64,000 nt of DNA from Lycorma delicatula (GCF_047948215.1 NC_134460.1:150034049-150098048); one strand, 5' to 3'. Positions 36,991-48,626 are shown, counted from the first letter of the stretch. Numbers and translations: made by a program. Notes: generated by a model not told the origin, from the sequence alone.

Positions 36991-37410
36991 TTTTTTTGTT
37001 TAATTTGCTGGAAAACGTCATTTTGTATTTAAATTATAAAAGCTGCCTTTCATATACAATATTTATTTCTTTAGATACTTTTTAAATTTCTAATTATAAT
37101 TATTATTGATATTATTGTTATCTCTATTCCACATCGCTTCATCTTCAAAGCGGTGAATTATATAAAATATCTTCTTGATAAACCGTACAAGTTTATAACC
37201 GAGTCAATACGTTTTCCTTTCAAATGAATTAATTGACTCCAAAATCAATTTGGAAGTTATAATTCTTCTATTGTTTTGTTTTGCATTTACAAATACAAAT
37301 AATGGACATTCATGGTTGTTTGGAATTATATATATATATATTTGTTCGTTGTTTGTGTTACTGTGTAAAACAGAGAACAAACTTGATAATATTCTGTTGC
37401 TGTTTTACAG
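36991..37410. other. AT-rich stretch, nothing recognised
   Basis: No feature seen apart from a TATATA run near 37328 and the acceptor-like tract at its right end. Confidence 0.4.
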
Positions 37411-37554
37411 GAACGGATACGAGTAGCCCATAAACAACGAAAATATCTTCTAACGTGCAATATAGATAATATAATATACAAAAAAAAAAAAAAACATGTG
37501 TCATCGAACTTTAAAGCAGTCTTGAGTAGGCGCAACGTGCATCCACATCGTTCC
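37411..37554 (+). other. candidate terminal exon
   Basis: Preceded by TTCTGTTGCTGTTTTACAG, a good splice acceptor. The frame from the first base is open for 47 codons (starts ERIRVAHKQRKYLL, strongly basic) to a TAG, and an AATAAA lies at 37647. The frame runs through a 15-A tract, which weakens the coding claim. It could equally be chance. Confidence 0.18.
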
Positions 37555-38482
37555 TAGAAGAACACGTTATTCCTTCTTTCCTTAACGTATCCTTTACTGT
37601 CAGATCTTCCATTTATTATTAATATCATTTTTATGGCACAGGTAATCAATAAAAAGTATGCGTAAATGTCTCCAGCTATATAGTAGCGCATGAATTTTTA
37701 ATTTATTTGACGACTTATATCTAGTTATTTCAGATTTAATGTTTAAATTTTTCGTTGCGGATATCCTTTATGCAGGATATAATAATTTATAGTGATCACT
37801 GTTATTTTAACGCTCTTTTTCCCTTAATCAATATCCTTGATTGAATGTATGTATGTATGTATATATATACTTTTTTTTTATAAATATTTTACTCTGGTTA
37901 TATTATTTCCTGAATTACAAAATTTTTAAGATGTTACCCTAATGTTTCTAAGGAAATGAAAATATTCTGTTAAGTAAATAACTATATCAGATGAACAGTT
38001 TATGATTTTTTTACGTGAATTGAATTTACATAATTTTAAATCAAAATTATCTGTAAGTTTTTTTTTTTTTTTTATTAAAATGTGTTTTCTTTTTTGATTC
38101 GTTTACTGGGACCTCTACAGTTTATTGATTTTTTCTTAAATTGAATAAATAACAGAAAAAGTAAAAGCGTTTACAACTAATAAAAATCCATACGAATGGA
38201 TTTCGTATGTTTGTTTCTGTAACTAAAATATCATTTTCAGTCGATAGGAAATTAAGGTAAATAAACTATAAAATAGTGAAACTTTAAGTAAAAGGAATGA
38301 AAAAGAAAAAAAAGAACAATATTTATGAAATTGAAATAAACATTTAACGATAATTCTGCAAAACGAGTATTCGACATTTTTATTCGTAAAATAAATATTT
38401 TAAAAACAAATATTGATTAAAAGCTATATTATACACTTTATACAGCACAAATTTAAGCGTTAGAGTTAGCTTAAAACAACTT
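37555..38482. other. AT-rich stretch with short GTAT microsatellite
   Basis: A TGTA/TATA tract occurs at 37846-37870. No gene recognised. Confidence 0.45.
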
Positions 38483-38776
38483 AGATTTATAACGATAACC
38501 CACCGGGTTGGTCTAGTGGTGAACGCGTCTTCCCAAATCAGCTGATTTGGAAGTCGAGAGTTCCAGCGTTCAAGTCCCAGTAAAGTCAGTTATTTTTATA
38601 CGGATTTGATTACTAGATCGTGGATACCGGTGTTGTTTGGTGGTTGGGTTTCGATTAAACACACATCTCAGGAACGGTCGAACTGAGACTGTACAAGACC
38701 ACACTTCATTTACATTCATACCTGAACGGTAATTCCCGGAGGCTAAACATGAAAAAGAAAAAGCTTTATAACGCTA
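38483..38776 (+). mobile_element. tRNA-derived SINE with imperfect TSD and internal deletion
   Basis: Body 38497-38761 starts AACCCACCGGGTTGGTCTAG and has the best-preserved head in the window: A box TGGTCTAGTGG and B box-like GTTCAAGTCCC about 60 bp later. The 3' part lacks the CATCCTC..GAAGTATT segment found in other copies. Flanks share TTTATAACG (38486-38494 and 38765-38773) within a longer imperfect match, taken as a decayed TSD. Confidence 0.88.
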
Positions 38777-39085
38777 CTATTAACAGCACTTCCCAGGTCC
38801 AGACATAACTGTGAAATCGAAATGCGCGACACATTTTAGATTTTTATCGATATTAATTTTATTGTTTTAATAAACAATGAGTTTATTTAGATAACATTAG
38901 CACAGTTCTCTCCTTGAATAAAATCTGTGATAAATTAGATCGAATCAAATTTTAAATTCTAATCGGCTGGATTATTATAAATAAGCTACTTTATTTACGT
39001 TAAAGTTATCCGATTAGTATGTGTAGGGTTCGTGGACCAACGTACATTTAAACAAAACTACTTACGGCTGAAAACTATTCACTAA
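38777..39085. other. AT-rich spacer
   Basis: Nothing recognised. Confidence 0.4.
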
Positions 39086-39811
39086 CTAGCCGGCCCGTCT
39101 TGCCAGAACCTGGACCCACAGGGCCCAGGCGTATCCCGGACCAACTAAGGGGCTCCTCAGGGCCACAGCCCTTAACCTAGGGCCTCAGAGGTCGCTTCGT
39201 TCCCTATTCCCTTGTTGCAGAGACACGGCGCTTTGGATACCCGCAGAGCTCGCTTCGGTCGCCATTCCCGTCTACCCAGAGGGCTCCGCCTCCTGGACCC
39301 CCGCACTGTTCGTTATCCTCATGATTCTGAGAATTATAGTGATAAATAACAATTAAACTATTGACGCTTTGTAGAGACCTGAAAAAGGAATTAAATTACA
39401 AAAGACAGAATAATAGTATCCGTAACTAAAGCACATACATCTTTGACGACGAAATATTCATAACGTATATTTTTGCCGCGGAGGTGGTAGAAATATAACA
39501 ATTGATGTAAAAGGCTTAATATTTTCTTTCCTTTTCACCCTCCTTGTGGGTGAAGATATAACGAATTTTTTTCATATTTTAACCTTCATGGGAGCTAGGG
39601 TCTCGGTCGACGGCTTAAAACCTTCCGTGGTGCAATACGAATGAATCCTGAAAATTTGAAGGCAATCGTTCGGTTTCTTCTTCGAGATGAAATATATCTG
39701 AAAACCTTCTCGGTTATCCCTGGTTAAATATTTGGTTGCGATTGATCGAGTTGGTTTTCTGTTTATCCCGAACAGATAAAAACACTCTACGTCTTTTTAA
39801 AATAGTATATA
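39086..39811 (-). mobile_element. Helitron-like non-autonomous element, copy C (internal deletion)
   Basis: Minus-strand copy with the 3' end CGGGCCGGCTAG followed by T and the 5' end TATATACTA preceded by A. Compared with copy B it lacks the whole middle, from about the CGGTTTCTTC block to GAGATGAAATATATC, including the microsatellite and the GGTTGAAG block. The GC-rich 3' segment and the CCAG..CTGG mini-hairpin are kept. Both outer ends remain, so the deletion is internal and may predate transposition. Confidence 0.72.
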
Positions 39812-41598
39812 TCAATAGATACCGCGTTAGTAAGTCTCATGCGAAATCTTAGCAGTAATTTAAAATAAAATTATCTGGTTCGCTTCAGATGTTAATATTT
39901 ACAGCATACTCTGACAGTCCTATAAAACGAGTAATTGAAGTCGCAAAGATTTTAGTTGTGGTTGTGTGAGGGATTTACCTGGTAACAATTTTTAATTTTT
40001 TAAAGGCGTTGCGTTAAACACCTCAAATAAGTTTATTTATTTATTATTTTTTTTGGTTTATTATATGCTAATAAGTTTATGTATTTTTTTAACCAACATT
40101 TTTGTTAAAAAGTGATAAAACAGTTTTAGAAAAAGAAAAAAGAAATTGAATATTTTGGTTTTAAATTCGTTTCTTAAATTAACCGTGACAATTCACTTTA
40201 CAATACGGAAAATTGCTAAAAAAAAAAGTAGCGTAAATATGATATTTTTCTTTGATTTTGGGTTTTTTGAAATAATGGATCTGGCAAAGGATGTGTATAG
40301 AAAATATTTTTCACAATGAAAAATACAAAACACATTAAATTTTTTTTAAATATAATATTAGTAATTGATAATCTGAGTTTTTTGAGGGTCCGTCAAATTA
40401 AATCATTTTTTTAAAGCGTTCTAGGCTGCCCATTCCCGTAAATGTAAATGTAAATCGGCTCACCCTCTATTGTTTTTGTTTTTTTTTATTTTTCAGTCCG
40501 GTTTACGTTGTATTTTATAACGATGCTTCAAACACGTAAAGGTTTCCGTCATATTATTGTATATAATTCGCCAAATATTCTTGAGGATTACCAGGTAGGT
40601 TGATCGTTCATTATTAAGGCTTCTTTTTTTCACATTCAATGATTTATAACGATTTCTGAAGAATATAATAAATATATCGCTGCTTGATAATAAAACTGGC
40701 TACTATTCGCCATCAGTTGAACAGTCCTCTTAAAATACTCACAGATATTTCGTAACACCAACATTTCTGGAAACGTTCCACAGTACGCTAACTTAAGGTG
40801 GACATGTTCAGCGGTCCGAATCGAAAAAACTTCTCGACAGAGCCAAAGAAAACTAAATTTAAAAATAATTTTTAACGTAAGAAATTGTAAATTGAATTTA
40901 TTTTTAATGTACGTTTTATAATAATCTCGACAAGAGTAAAAAAAATTGATTTATTGAGAATCATTATGTAAAAATTGAATATCGTCTTTGTTAAAAAATA
41001 AAAAAAAACTTTTTTATTATTGTCATCTCGACAAATAAATTCCGCAGGTTCTGGTATTATGTTCACTTAATCATCATTCTTCTTTTTCGTCATACCTTAT
41101 TATTGCCTTTGTGTTTTATTTTAAAAATCTATCTCTCTTCGTACAATAAATTTTTCTTTTCATCTAAAGCCAAAATAATATTTTATTTAGCGAATCGAAA
41201 CAGAGTACAAAAACTTAACAATGTACGGAAATAAAAACCCGGTATTTTAGTCAGATTTTATCAAATTATTTCTGCATGTCTTCATTAAATCGGGTGTTTT
41301 TTTTTACAAATTTTTAAAACGAGGGGTTCTTAATTCGATTTGAATTTTTTTATGTTAAAGGTTTAATAAACCCAATATTTGACTACAAAAAAATTTATTC
41401 CATTCATTGATTCGTTAAAATCTGGTTTTATTGTGATACAGATACTTTGCAGGTCGTTCCTAGTTGAAATTTACTCTTTTTAAGCAAAAATTTGTCGATT
41501 TTTAATAATTTATTTCTCGAGTTTCAATAGTGATAAGTAGTTCTTTTAGAACACTTTTTAAAGCTTATTTTGGCTTTTTTTAGTACATTTTTCCCACC
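39812..41598. other. AT-rich stretch, nothing recognised
   Basis: No supported gene or repeat. Homopolymer-rich. Confidence 0.45.
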
Positions 41599-41785
41599 TT
41601 TCTTTTCTTTTCTGTTTAGTGTTCGGAACCACCGTAAGGTATTACTTCAGAGGAGGATATGCATGACTGTAAATGAAGTGTAGTCTTGTACGGTCTCAGT
41701 TCGACCGTTCCTGAGATGTGTGGTTAATTGAAAACCAACCGCAAAAGAACACCGGTATCCGCGATCTAGTATTCAAATCCGTATA

Positions 41786-43095
41786 CGAGGCGCGACAATA
41801 AAGTAATGAGACTGATTTTTATTTGCAAGATGTGGCAACCCTGCAGCTTGCATAGGCACACCATCTTTGATCTTAGTTTATAAGCTACTTCTAGTCCAAG
41901 CGGCACATTGATGCAACTGCTCAGTCGTGAGTTGTGCTGTAATAAGTGAACACGTGTTTGTGTCTCTCGTCACAGAAACGAAACCGCAAAATATTGCGCA
42001 ACGGTATGCCATTTCTTTTTGCGTTAAATCGGGTGAAAACGCGATGACAACTTACGGTAAGCTTCAGAAGGCTTTCGGAGAGGAGGTTATGTCAAGAGCT
42101 CAAGTTTTTCGGCGGCATAAAATTTTTAGTGAAGGCAGAACGAATGTTGAAGTTGAAGACCGCAGTGGACGACCATCAACCTCACGGACAGATGTCAACT
42201 TGACCATGGTGCGTGAAATCGTACGATCTGATCGAAGATTATCCGTGAAAATGATTGCAGAAGAACTCATCATCGATCGAGAAACGGTTCGTCTAATATT
42301 AACTGAAGATCTTGGTACGAGAAAGATTTGTGAAAAAATAGTCCCCAAAAATCTCACACAACAACAGCGAGAAACACGGAAAAATGTGGCAGCCGATCTG
42401 TTAGAGCAAACGGAAATCAATCCAGATTTGTTGAGCCGTGTTATCACTGGTGATGAAGGTTGGTTTTTTCAATACGATCCAGAGACAAAACGCCAAAGTT
42501 CGCAACGGTGCTCAAAGGGATCACCCAGACCAAAAAAAGCTCGCATGTCAAATCAAAAGTGAAATGAATGCTTGTGTGCTTCTTCGATTCCAAGGGAATT
42601 GTTCATAAAGAGCGGGTGCCTCCTGGACAAACAGTTAACCGATATTTCTACAAAGAAATTTTAGAAAGTCTTCGTAAACGAGTTCTTCGTGTCCGTGCCA
42701 ACATCGCTGATAATTGGATTCTGCATCACGAAAATGCGCCATCCCATACTGCTCTGTCAGTACACCAATTTTTAACCTCAAAACAAATATCAGTACTACC
42801 ACAGCCACCTTATTCACCAGATATCGCTCCGTGCGACTTTGTTCTATTTCCAAGAGTCAAAATGGCGGTCAAGGGACACCATTTTGAAGCAACACAAGAT
42901 GTCCAAAAAGCTATGACGAGGGTCTTGGAGGATATTACAGAAGATGAGTTCCAGAAATGTTACCATCAATGGCAGAAGCGCTGAAATAAGTGTGTGCAAT
43001 CAGAGAGGAACTACTCTGAAGGAGACAACACTAAACATGACTAAAACGGTAAGCAAAATTTTTTTTCACATCAGTCTCATTACTTTATTACCTCG
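41786..43095 (+). mobile_element. mariner element inserted in a SINE
   Basis: 1310 bp, flanked by TA (41784-41785 and 43096-43097). Both ends start CGAGG read inward and share AATAAAGTAATGAGACTGAT; the left end has four extra bases (CGCGAC against TA). The transposase runs on the plus strand and is nearly open. It is the best-preserved mariner in the window. Confidence 0.93.
41960..42984 (+). pseudogene. mariner transposase, two lesions, altered catalytic residue
   Basis: Cut-and-paste transposase of about 340 codons. N-terminal half to 42562: QRYAISFCVKSG, SRAQVFRRHKIF and DRSGRPSTSRTD form the paired helix-turn-helix DNA-binding region. RVITGDEGWFFQYDPE (about 42440) has the first aspartate. 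A one-base frame change near 42553 and a TGA at 42565-42567 interrupt it. The second part starts at 42568 (MLVCFFDSKGIVHKE). Its second catalytic block reads ILHHENAPSHTA (about 42720), with glutamate for the usual aspartate, and the third is SPDIAPCDFVLF (about 42820); 34 residues lie between. No in-frame ATG is visible at the expected start, so the initiator may also be lost. Confidence 0.9.
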
Positions 43096-43196
43096 TATAA
43101 GTAACTGCATTTACTAGGATTTGAACCTTAGAACTCCGACTTCGAAATCGGCTGCTTTGCGATGACGCGTTCACCACTAGATCGATCCGGTGAGTT

Positions 43197-43607
43197 ACAA
43201 TTTTCCACATGTTAGCAGCAATATGACCAGTATAGTTATTTGTTTGTGTCGTACACTTTTGTTTACTGCGTAATATTTTCGGACTTTTCGATTTGGTGAA
43301 TTTATGACGTAAATTATTTACATTAATCACTGTTTTTATTTCACTTTTTGTAATTGTTTGGGATAAATAAGGTGCCGTTTTTTAAAACGTTGTTCACATG
43401 TGATTGTAGTATTTAGGTTATGTTTCGGTCATAGATTATATGTATTGGTGATTATTGATACAAACATTTGCTTTTCTTTTTTTTGTTTACGTTTGTTAAA
43501 AATTTTGTATGATTAGTTTATAAAGTAAATTATACTTCGGTACCGACAAAACAACGTCCTTCACAAAAATAAAATATAAGAGGACGAAAATAAAAAAATT
43601 CAAATTA
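43197..43607. other. AT-rich stretch, nothing recognised
   Basis: No feature identified. Confidence 0.4.
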
Positions 43608-43752
43608 TGAACGATAAACGTCTGGCAAAAAATCTAGTTGCTCTGGTACCTCCTGAGATTCAAGATTCCCTTCTCATGTAAGTAAGTACAGGTGATATTA
43701 GCCCAGAAAATGTTAGTATACGGCTGTCTGATTTTCAAAAATCAGAACTTTA
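43608..43752 (+). pseudogene. unrecognised short coding-like relic
   Basis: One frame reads MNDKRLAKNLVALVPPEIQ... then a single TAA at 43680, then VSTGDISPENVSIRLSDF..., ending in TAA. The composition is protein-like rather than AT-driven. A GTAAGTAAGT at 43677 overlaps the stop and could be a splice donor after CTCAT. I do not recognise the family. It could be a host exon or a transposon relic. Confidence 0.25.
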
Positions 43753-44953
43753 AGATAGTCATGATGTACCTGATTTATCGATTAATTACGTATTTAAAAT
43801 GTTGTTTTATATTTTCCACGATTTTAAAACGCTAGAAACTCTAAAACGTTATAATAAAATAAAATTTTACAAGTACTCTTTATAAGTAAATTTGTATGCG
43901 TGATATGAGTCTGTGGTGTGTAGAGAGGTCATCTTAAAATAATTCGCATGAAATTAAATAAAAAATAAAATATCAAGCAAACGTTATTATTTTTGTTAAT
44001 TTTAGCCAGAAAGTTTTTTTCTGACAAGACTGAAAACTGGCAAACAAAAACTGTCTCTGCACATCACAAAGCAAAACTTTCTATTTATATCGGTTAAAGA
44101 ATTAGGTTTCTAGGATAAATCGTATTTGAGTTAAAGCGTTTCTCGTAAATGATTATGTACCGCTTTCTCAAATTTAGGGGTTGTAAATTAAATATGGGTA
44201 TGATTTTTTGTAGAATAATTTTTATTGTGTATTCTCAGACCAGAAGAGCAAAAGAATCCCAAAAACTAAGACAAAAAAATAACGCTTCACGAAGCAAAGT
44301 GATTTTAGTTAATTTTTTAAAAAAGTTCGTTTGGTAGTCCCGTTATACCTTTTTTATCGAATAAATTCATTAAACGGAATGAATTTTTATTAAACAAAAA
44401 ATTACATTTTCTATATAATCAATTTAAAAAGTAAACCACCGTAATTCTATTGTGATGTAAATATTTTAGGCCAAAAATTAAAAAAAAAAATTAGTTGTTT
44501 AAAGTATATTAAACAGTTTTTTGAATTTCTAGGGATATGGTTTATTCAGCATATCATTCTTAACAGTCTTATCTCATACTCAGTATGGTCTCTACATTTG
44601 TTTTAATGTCGTTGTTCTATTTTTTTTTTCTATTTTGAAGGTAACGTATGTCTTTTCATGTTGGCCGATGTATGAAAACTGACACTCGTAATACTTTAAA
44701 GATTGGATTTTCCTTTCAAGCAATGTTTTTCAGAAATTACGTAATTATGACCTTAAATTACAATGCACTTAAAAAAAAATAAAGAAATAAAAATTTCCTT
44801 AATAGTTATTGTGGAGGCTAATGATCGCCATTGTCTTTCAGGAATTGTTGAAATAATTTGGGAACTCGATAGCAGTGACACCAAATAAACTCAACGACAT
44901 ACGATCAAGCAGTGTTGGTGCGGCAGTAGATTTTATTCCGTTGTTCGGACCTC
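43753..44953. other. AT-rich stretch, nothing recognised
   Basis: The frame at 44149-44337 has no motif. Confidence 0.4.
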
Positions 44954-44992
44954 CACGTACTTTCTATCGTTTACAACGACAGAAAGTACGTG
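44954..44992. repeat. 39-nt hairpin with 12-bp perfect arms
   Basis: CACGTACTTTCT and its exact reverse complement AGAAAGTACGTG enclose ATCGTTTACAACGAC, whose TCGT/ACGA can also pair. The full stem would be 16 pairs with one A/C mismatch and a 5-nt loop. Too short for a typical pre-miRNA. No repeat family is evident. Confidence 0.85.
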
Positions 44993-45259
44993 TGAATAAT
45001 AAAATGTATCGTTATATTTAACGTTTAAAAACCGTAAGACAAAAAATATAAAATTATAATGAAAAATAATTTCTTGATGCTTAACGGAAAGGATATAGTA
45101 ATGCTTTTTTAATTTATTTATAAAGTTTATTTTCCTGAAATGGAAATTAAAAATGCGTAATCTATTGGTAAATATTTTTATATTTTTTTATTGGTAAATG
45201 TTTTCGCACACAGTTTACAAAACTTCGAAATCGATTTACTGAAAAAATAAAATTTCATT
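44993..45259. other. AT-rich spacer
   Basis: Nothing recognised. The left end of the following transposon should lie near here but I could not find it. Confidence 0.35.
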
Positions 45260-45380
45260 ATTTATAAACTATAGACAAACAGAGAGAACAAGTGCAGGGG
45301 TTTTAAAAGAACAATCTCGCCCATCTCTGGCATTACATAGCATCAGTAGTCTCGAACGGAAATATGGGAAAATATGTAAG

Positions 45381-46640
45381 TTACAATAGCAGTTGAAAGG
45401 GACTTCGATTATGGAATTCACGTAATTGAATACGATGTTGCATGACCTTAAACACATGTTGTAACGTTTGTTGAGGAATTGCAGCGACACATCTTTCGAT
45501 TTCGCTCAGCAATTCGGGAACGGTGTGAAAATGAGTTTTGTAAGCGGGATCCTGAAGGTATCCCCTCAAGAAAACGTCAGGAGGTGATAAAATAATGATC
45601 AGGACATAATCTGGGTATAAATAATAATCAGGAGATCGAGGGGGCTACAATCCCTTCGGAATCACTTGTCCATGGAAGCACTATTCCAAGAAAATCATAG
45701 TGTTGTTGGTTATATGAGCCGTAGCATTTTCATACTGAAACCACGTGTACTCTTGTCGATTTGCAGGTATAGTGTTTTGATTGCTTTGCATGGCATTTCG
45801 CCATCCACCACCCCATTCAGTCGCCCTAAAGCATAAGACCGAATGTCTGTGCCACAAACGGCTACTGAGCCTCCAATCAGTTTAGCGATCGGTGTCCTAA
45901 CTAGCTCCTAGAGCTAACCTAATTGCGTGAGCGAACTAAGCATTGTGCCACACACCACTTGCTTCGTGTCCCACCGCTCACTTTTCATATATTCTAAAAT
46001 GGATAGGCGCACCCCGTCAACTACTAAAATATATATGACATTCAATAAATTAAATTTATCTCGTCAAGATAGCGATTCGCTGCCACGCCTAGGTCGCTGA
46101 ATGCCAGCAAGTATCTGTCCCCCAATAGTAAAGCGCTTGGAGCTTTAATTGGAGGTATAGTGTTTCCAAATTGTTGCTCCATTTGTACGTAGCGCTCACT
46201 GTTCACTGTGACATTAAAGAATTTCATGCAGATGCGCCTGCGCGTCATCGCACACCGAACACCCACTTTTTTCCGTGCAGTTGATGTGGATTTTCCGTAC
46301 ATCATATGCGTGAATTCTATGCATTCACGTATCTTCTGGTGGAACCGTCCTTTGTCAAACCGAAACCGATCGTCTAGTTTTTCCCCGTCTGGCGATACAG
46401 GTAACATGAATCGCCGACAAAAAGCTACAAGTTTTCCAGTGTCTGCATGTAAGAACTCCTCAACAACACGAATTCTGTACAAATGCATCTTTAAACGCTT
46501 GCGCGATGCCGTGTGGGCACTACCGACTGAAAAACCAGACCGGCAAATAGACGTCACCGGATAGATAGATGTCTTGGGACTAAGAGAATATGTTACTTGC
46601 ACATCGATCAACTTTTCTGGTGTCCAACATTTGGTCGACC
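45381..46640 (-). pseudogene. DD41D transposase pseudogene
   Basis: From the N-terminus: SVGSAHTASRKRLKMHLYRI (about 46500) is the helix-turn-helix end, then KLVAFCRRFMLPVSP. The first catalytic block is decayed to FRFDKGRFHQ (about 46365). GVRCAMTRRRI (46250) and FFNVTVNSERYVQMEQQF (46190) follow. After the insertion a frame gives a QYENATAH-like second block (about 45735) with the aspartate position changed, and GYLQDPAYKTHFHTVPELL (about 45560) is the C-terminal part after the third block. Many lesions. Confidence 0.7.
45765..46165 (-). mobile_element. retroposed R1/jockey-like fragment with 13-bp TSD
   Basis: Body 45778-46152 (375 bp) is bracketed by AGGTATAGTGTTT (45765-45777 and 46153-46165). 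About 230 bp (45800-46060) match the LINE remnant at 35850-36110: CCACCACCCC, GTCGCCCTAAAGCAT, GGATAGGCGCACCCCGTC and TAAATTTATCTC on the + strand. There is no long poly(A); R1-type elements may lack one. It is younger than the DD41D host element. Confidence 0.8.
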
Positions 46641-46871
46641 ACTTCTGGCTGCATCTGTCACATTCTTTGTCAGCAGCTTGATGGAGGGCTTGTTTGGTGA
46701 TCCAGACCGTATCTTTCTGTTAAGGTATTCTAAATCTGGGCATAACTTGCACATCTAACGTATTGGGAGACAATGAGTATTCTCTGCCATATTGCGTATC
46801 CCATTTTCCTTAATTGACAAACAAAATAAGGAAAAATTCTTCCTTAAGGTTGAGTCACTTTTTGAACACTG

Positions 46872-48415
46872 TATTACGTTTGTAGTAAATCTCTTTCTTA
46901 TTGAAAATGATAAAATATTATTTTTTTTAATTTTATTTATCTTCAGATTCTAAATTTATTATTTTCCATTCTAATTACATATTATTATGTACTATTGCCG
47001 GGTAGTTATTTGTATTTTCTTCATATAGTGTTCTAACATTAATCTGTAGATTAAAATTGTTTCTTGTGTGGTAATTCTTTACTTAAAACATGTAAATATT
47101 TCATTCGTTGCGATTTGATTGCAAAAACAAATAACCACTTTACTTGGAAAAAAGCCTATCCGATTTTATTTCATTTTTTTCGGAATTATAAATTTCTCGT
47201 AAATTGGATCTCTTAAATAGATTTTCATCTTTCATTTTTTTTCTAATTTTGTTGAAAACACTGAACGTAATCACTTTTTTTTTTAAACGAGAGAATATAC
47301 TTAATGAATGAAGTAGAGCAAGAATTTTTTTTTCAAATGAATACAATACAAGGATTAAGAGAAATTCTGTTGTGGTACATAACAAGAGAAGATTTTTTAT
47401 TCTTTTTATAATATTTTTATTTCCAGATAAACACAGAATATTGTTTAACGCCTCGGCCCAGTTATGTTTTTTCTGTGATGTATACAGGCTCTTTATTTTT
47501 ACCACGGTATTTTTTATTCATTCCGATTCCATTCATAAATTTTTACTTACTTGTCTTCCCACTTCCCCTTCTCCTAAAAAACAATAAATAAATAAAAAAA
47601 TATTATAAGATGTGTAAACTCCTTTACATATATTCATTTATAATGTATTTATAAAGTTAGAGAAAAAAAAAGAAAGGAGACATAAAACAACAGGAATGAC
47701 GTTCTCTGTTATGTCTAGACTTGACGTCGCCAATTCACATTATCGCTCATGCTAGAAATAAGAATTCATTTATTTATTTATATAGTCTGTATTAAAAAAT
47801 AAAGTGCACTTTTGAAAGTAGTTTTAAATCGGTCCTAGAATAAAAGAAAATATCATAAATAAATAAAACTAAACGTTTAAGTGTTAGTTATCGGTCAGAA
47901 TCTGATTTGATAAACACATTAGTTTAAAAGTGTAACGTAAAGAGAATAGCACGTATAAATCGATCTCTTTGTTAATGTTGTATGTACTAATATCCACCGA
48001 TCGGAACAGTTTTTATTTGTTTATCTATACTGTACTACCTTCCGCTCAGGTAAATAAAATACTATAGAAATTTTTTTTGTCATTGTACGTTTTTCTCTCG
48101 ATTGATTTGATGCATATCTCCAGTCTTTTCTATTTCGTGCAAATATTTTTTTTTGGACGTAGTGTGTCACTAAAATTTTACTTTTTATTTAGAATTTTGT
48201 TATAACTTCTCGCTTCTCTAATTCTTCTTAAAACATGGTTCCCGCAGGCTAGAAAAGTCAAAAAATGTTAGCTTAGTCGAGTAAAATTGCAAAAAAATTT
48301 CAGAAAATTGTTTTTTCAGGGGTGGCTTTTCCATTAACAAATCTCTTGGGGAGAATTTGCAGGAATAGATAATGATTTATCAACTAAAAGGTTTTATGCG
48401 ATTGTAGATGCTGGG
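46872..48415. other. AT-rich stretch, possible LINE tail trace
   Basis: At 48097-48160 the sequence GATTGATTTGATGCATATCTCC resembles the LINE-A 3' end (GACTGGTTTGATGCAGCTCTCC), hence possibly a divergent relative. Nothing else is recognised. Confidence 0.35.
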
Positions 48416-48626
48416 GGCAAAGAGAATGTTTTCATTACAAAAAAAGCTCGCTGCAGCGAGAAGCTCTAGAAGACGACATGAAGAATGTCTTGTAGAAAAA
48501 AGGAAACGGAATAAAGCCTTGAAAAGGAAGACGCAAGCGGAGATTAAAAAAAAACTGTAGGAAGAAAGGAAAAAGTTGAAAGCTGTAATCTTGGCAGAAG
48601 AAGAACAGATAGCCGCCAAAAGTTAA
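48416..48626 (+). pseudogene. charged coiled-coil-like coding relic, family unknown
   Basis: A + strand frame reads KKLAAARSSRRHEECLVEKR, continues KRNKALKRKTQAEIKKKL, one stop (48559), then EERKKLKAVILAEEEQIAAK and a stop. It is rich in K, E, R and A with heptad-like spacing, unlike the AT-driven frames around it. No start, domain or repeat copy was recognised. Could be a fragment of a host gene retrocopy or of a transposon protein. Confidence 0.3.

Larger units (their letters stand above)
41599..43196 (-). mobile_element. tRNA-derived SINE split by a mariner
   Basis: The 3' part (41599-41783) and 5' part (43098-43196) of one minus-strand SINE are separated by a mariner at 41786-43095. The left piece runs tail to CGATCTAGTATTCAAATCC; the right piece continues at TTTACTAGGATTTGAACC and ends in the tRNA-like head. 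Outside the SINE, ACATTTTTCCCAC (41585) and ACAATTTTCCACA (43197) look like a decayed TSD. Confidence 0.9.
45260..46871 (-). mobile_element. DD41D Tc1/mariner relic, interrupted by a retroposed fragment
   Basis: The right end is followed by TA (46872-46873) and reads inward CAGTGTTCAAAAAGTGACTC, a Tc1/mariner-like terminus. The left terminus is not identifiable. The transposase on the minus strand is split by an R1-like fragment at 45778-46152 with a 13-bp duplication. Confidence 0.65.

Noticed and set aside
38497..38580. tRNA gene in the SINE head
   Set aside because: A and B boxes are present, but the same sequence recurs as part of a dispersed SINE with TSDs and the fold is not a clean cloverleaf.
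46208..46564. 118-codon open frame on the + strand
   Set aside because: Antisense of the DD41D transposase, whose motifs are read on the minus strand.
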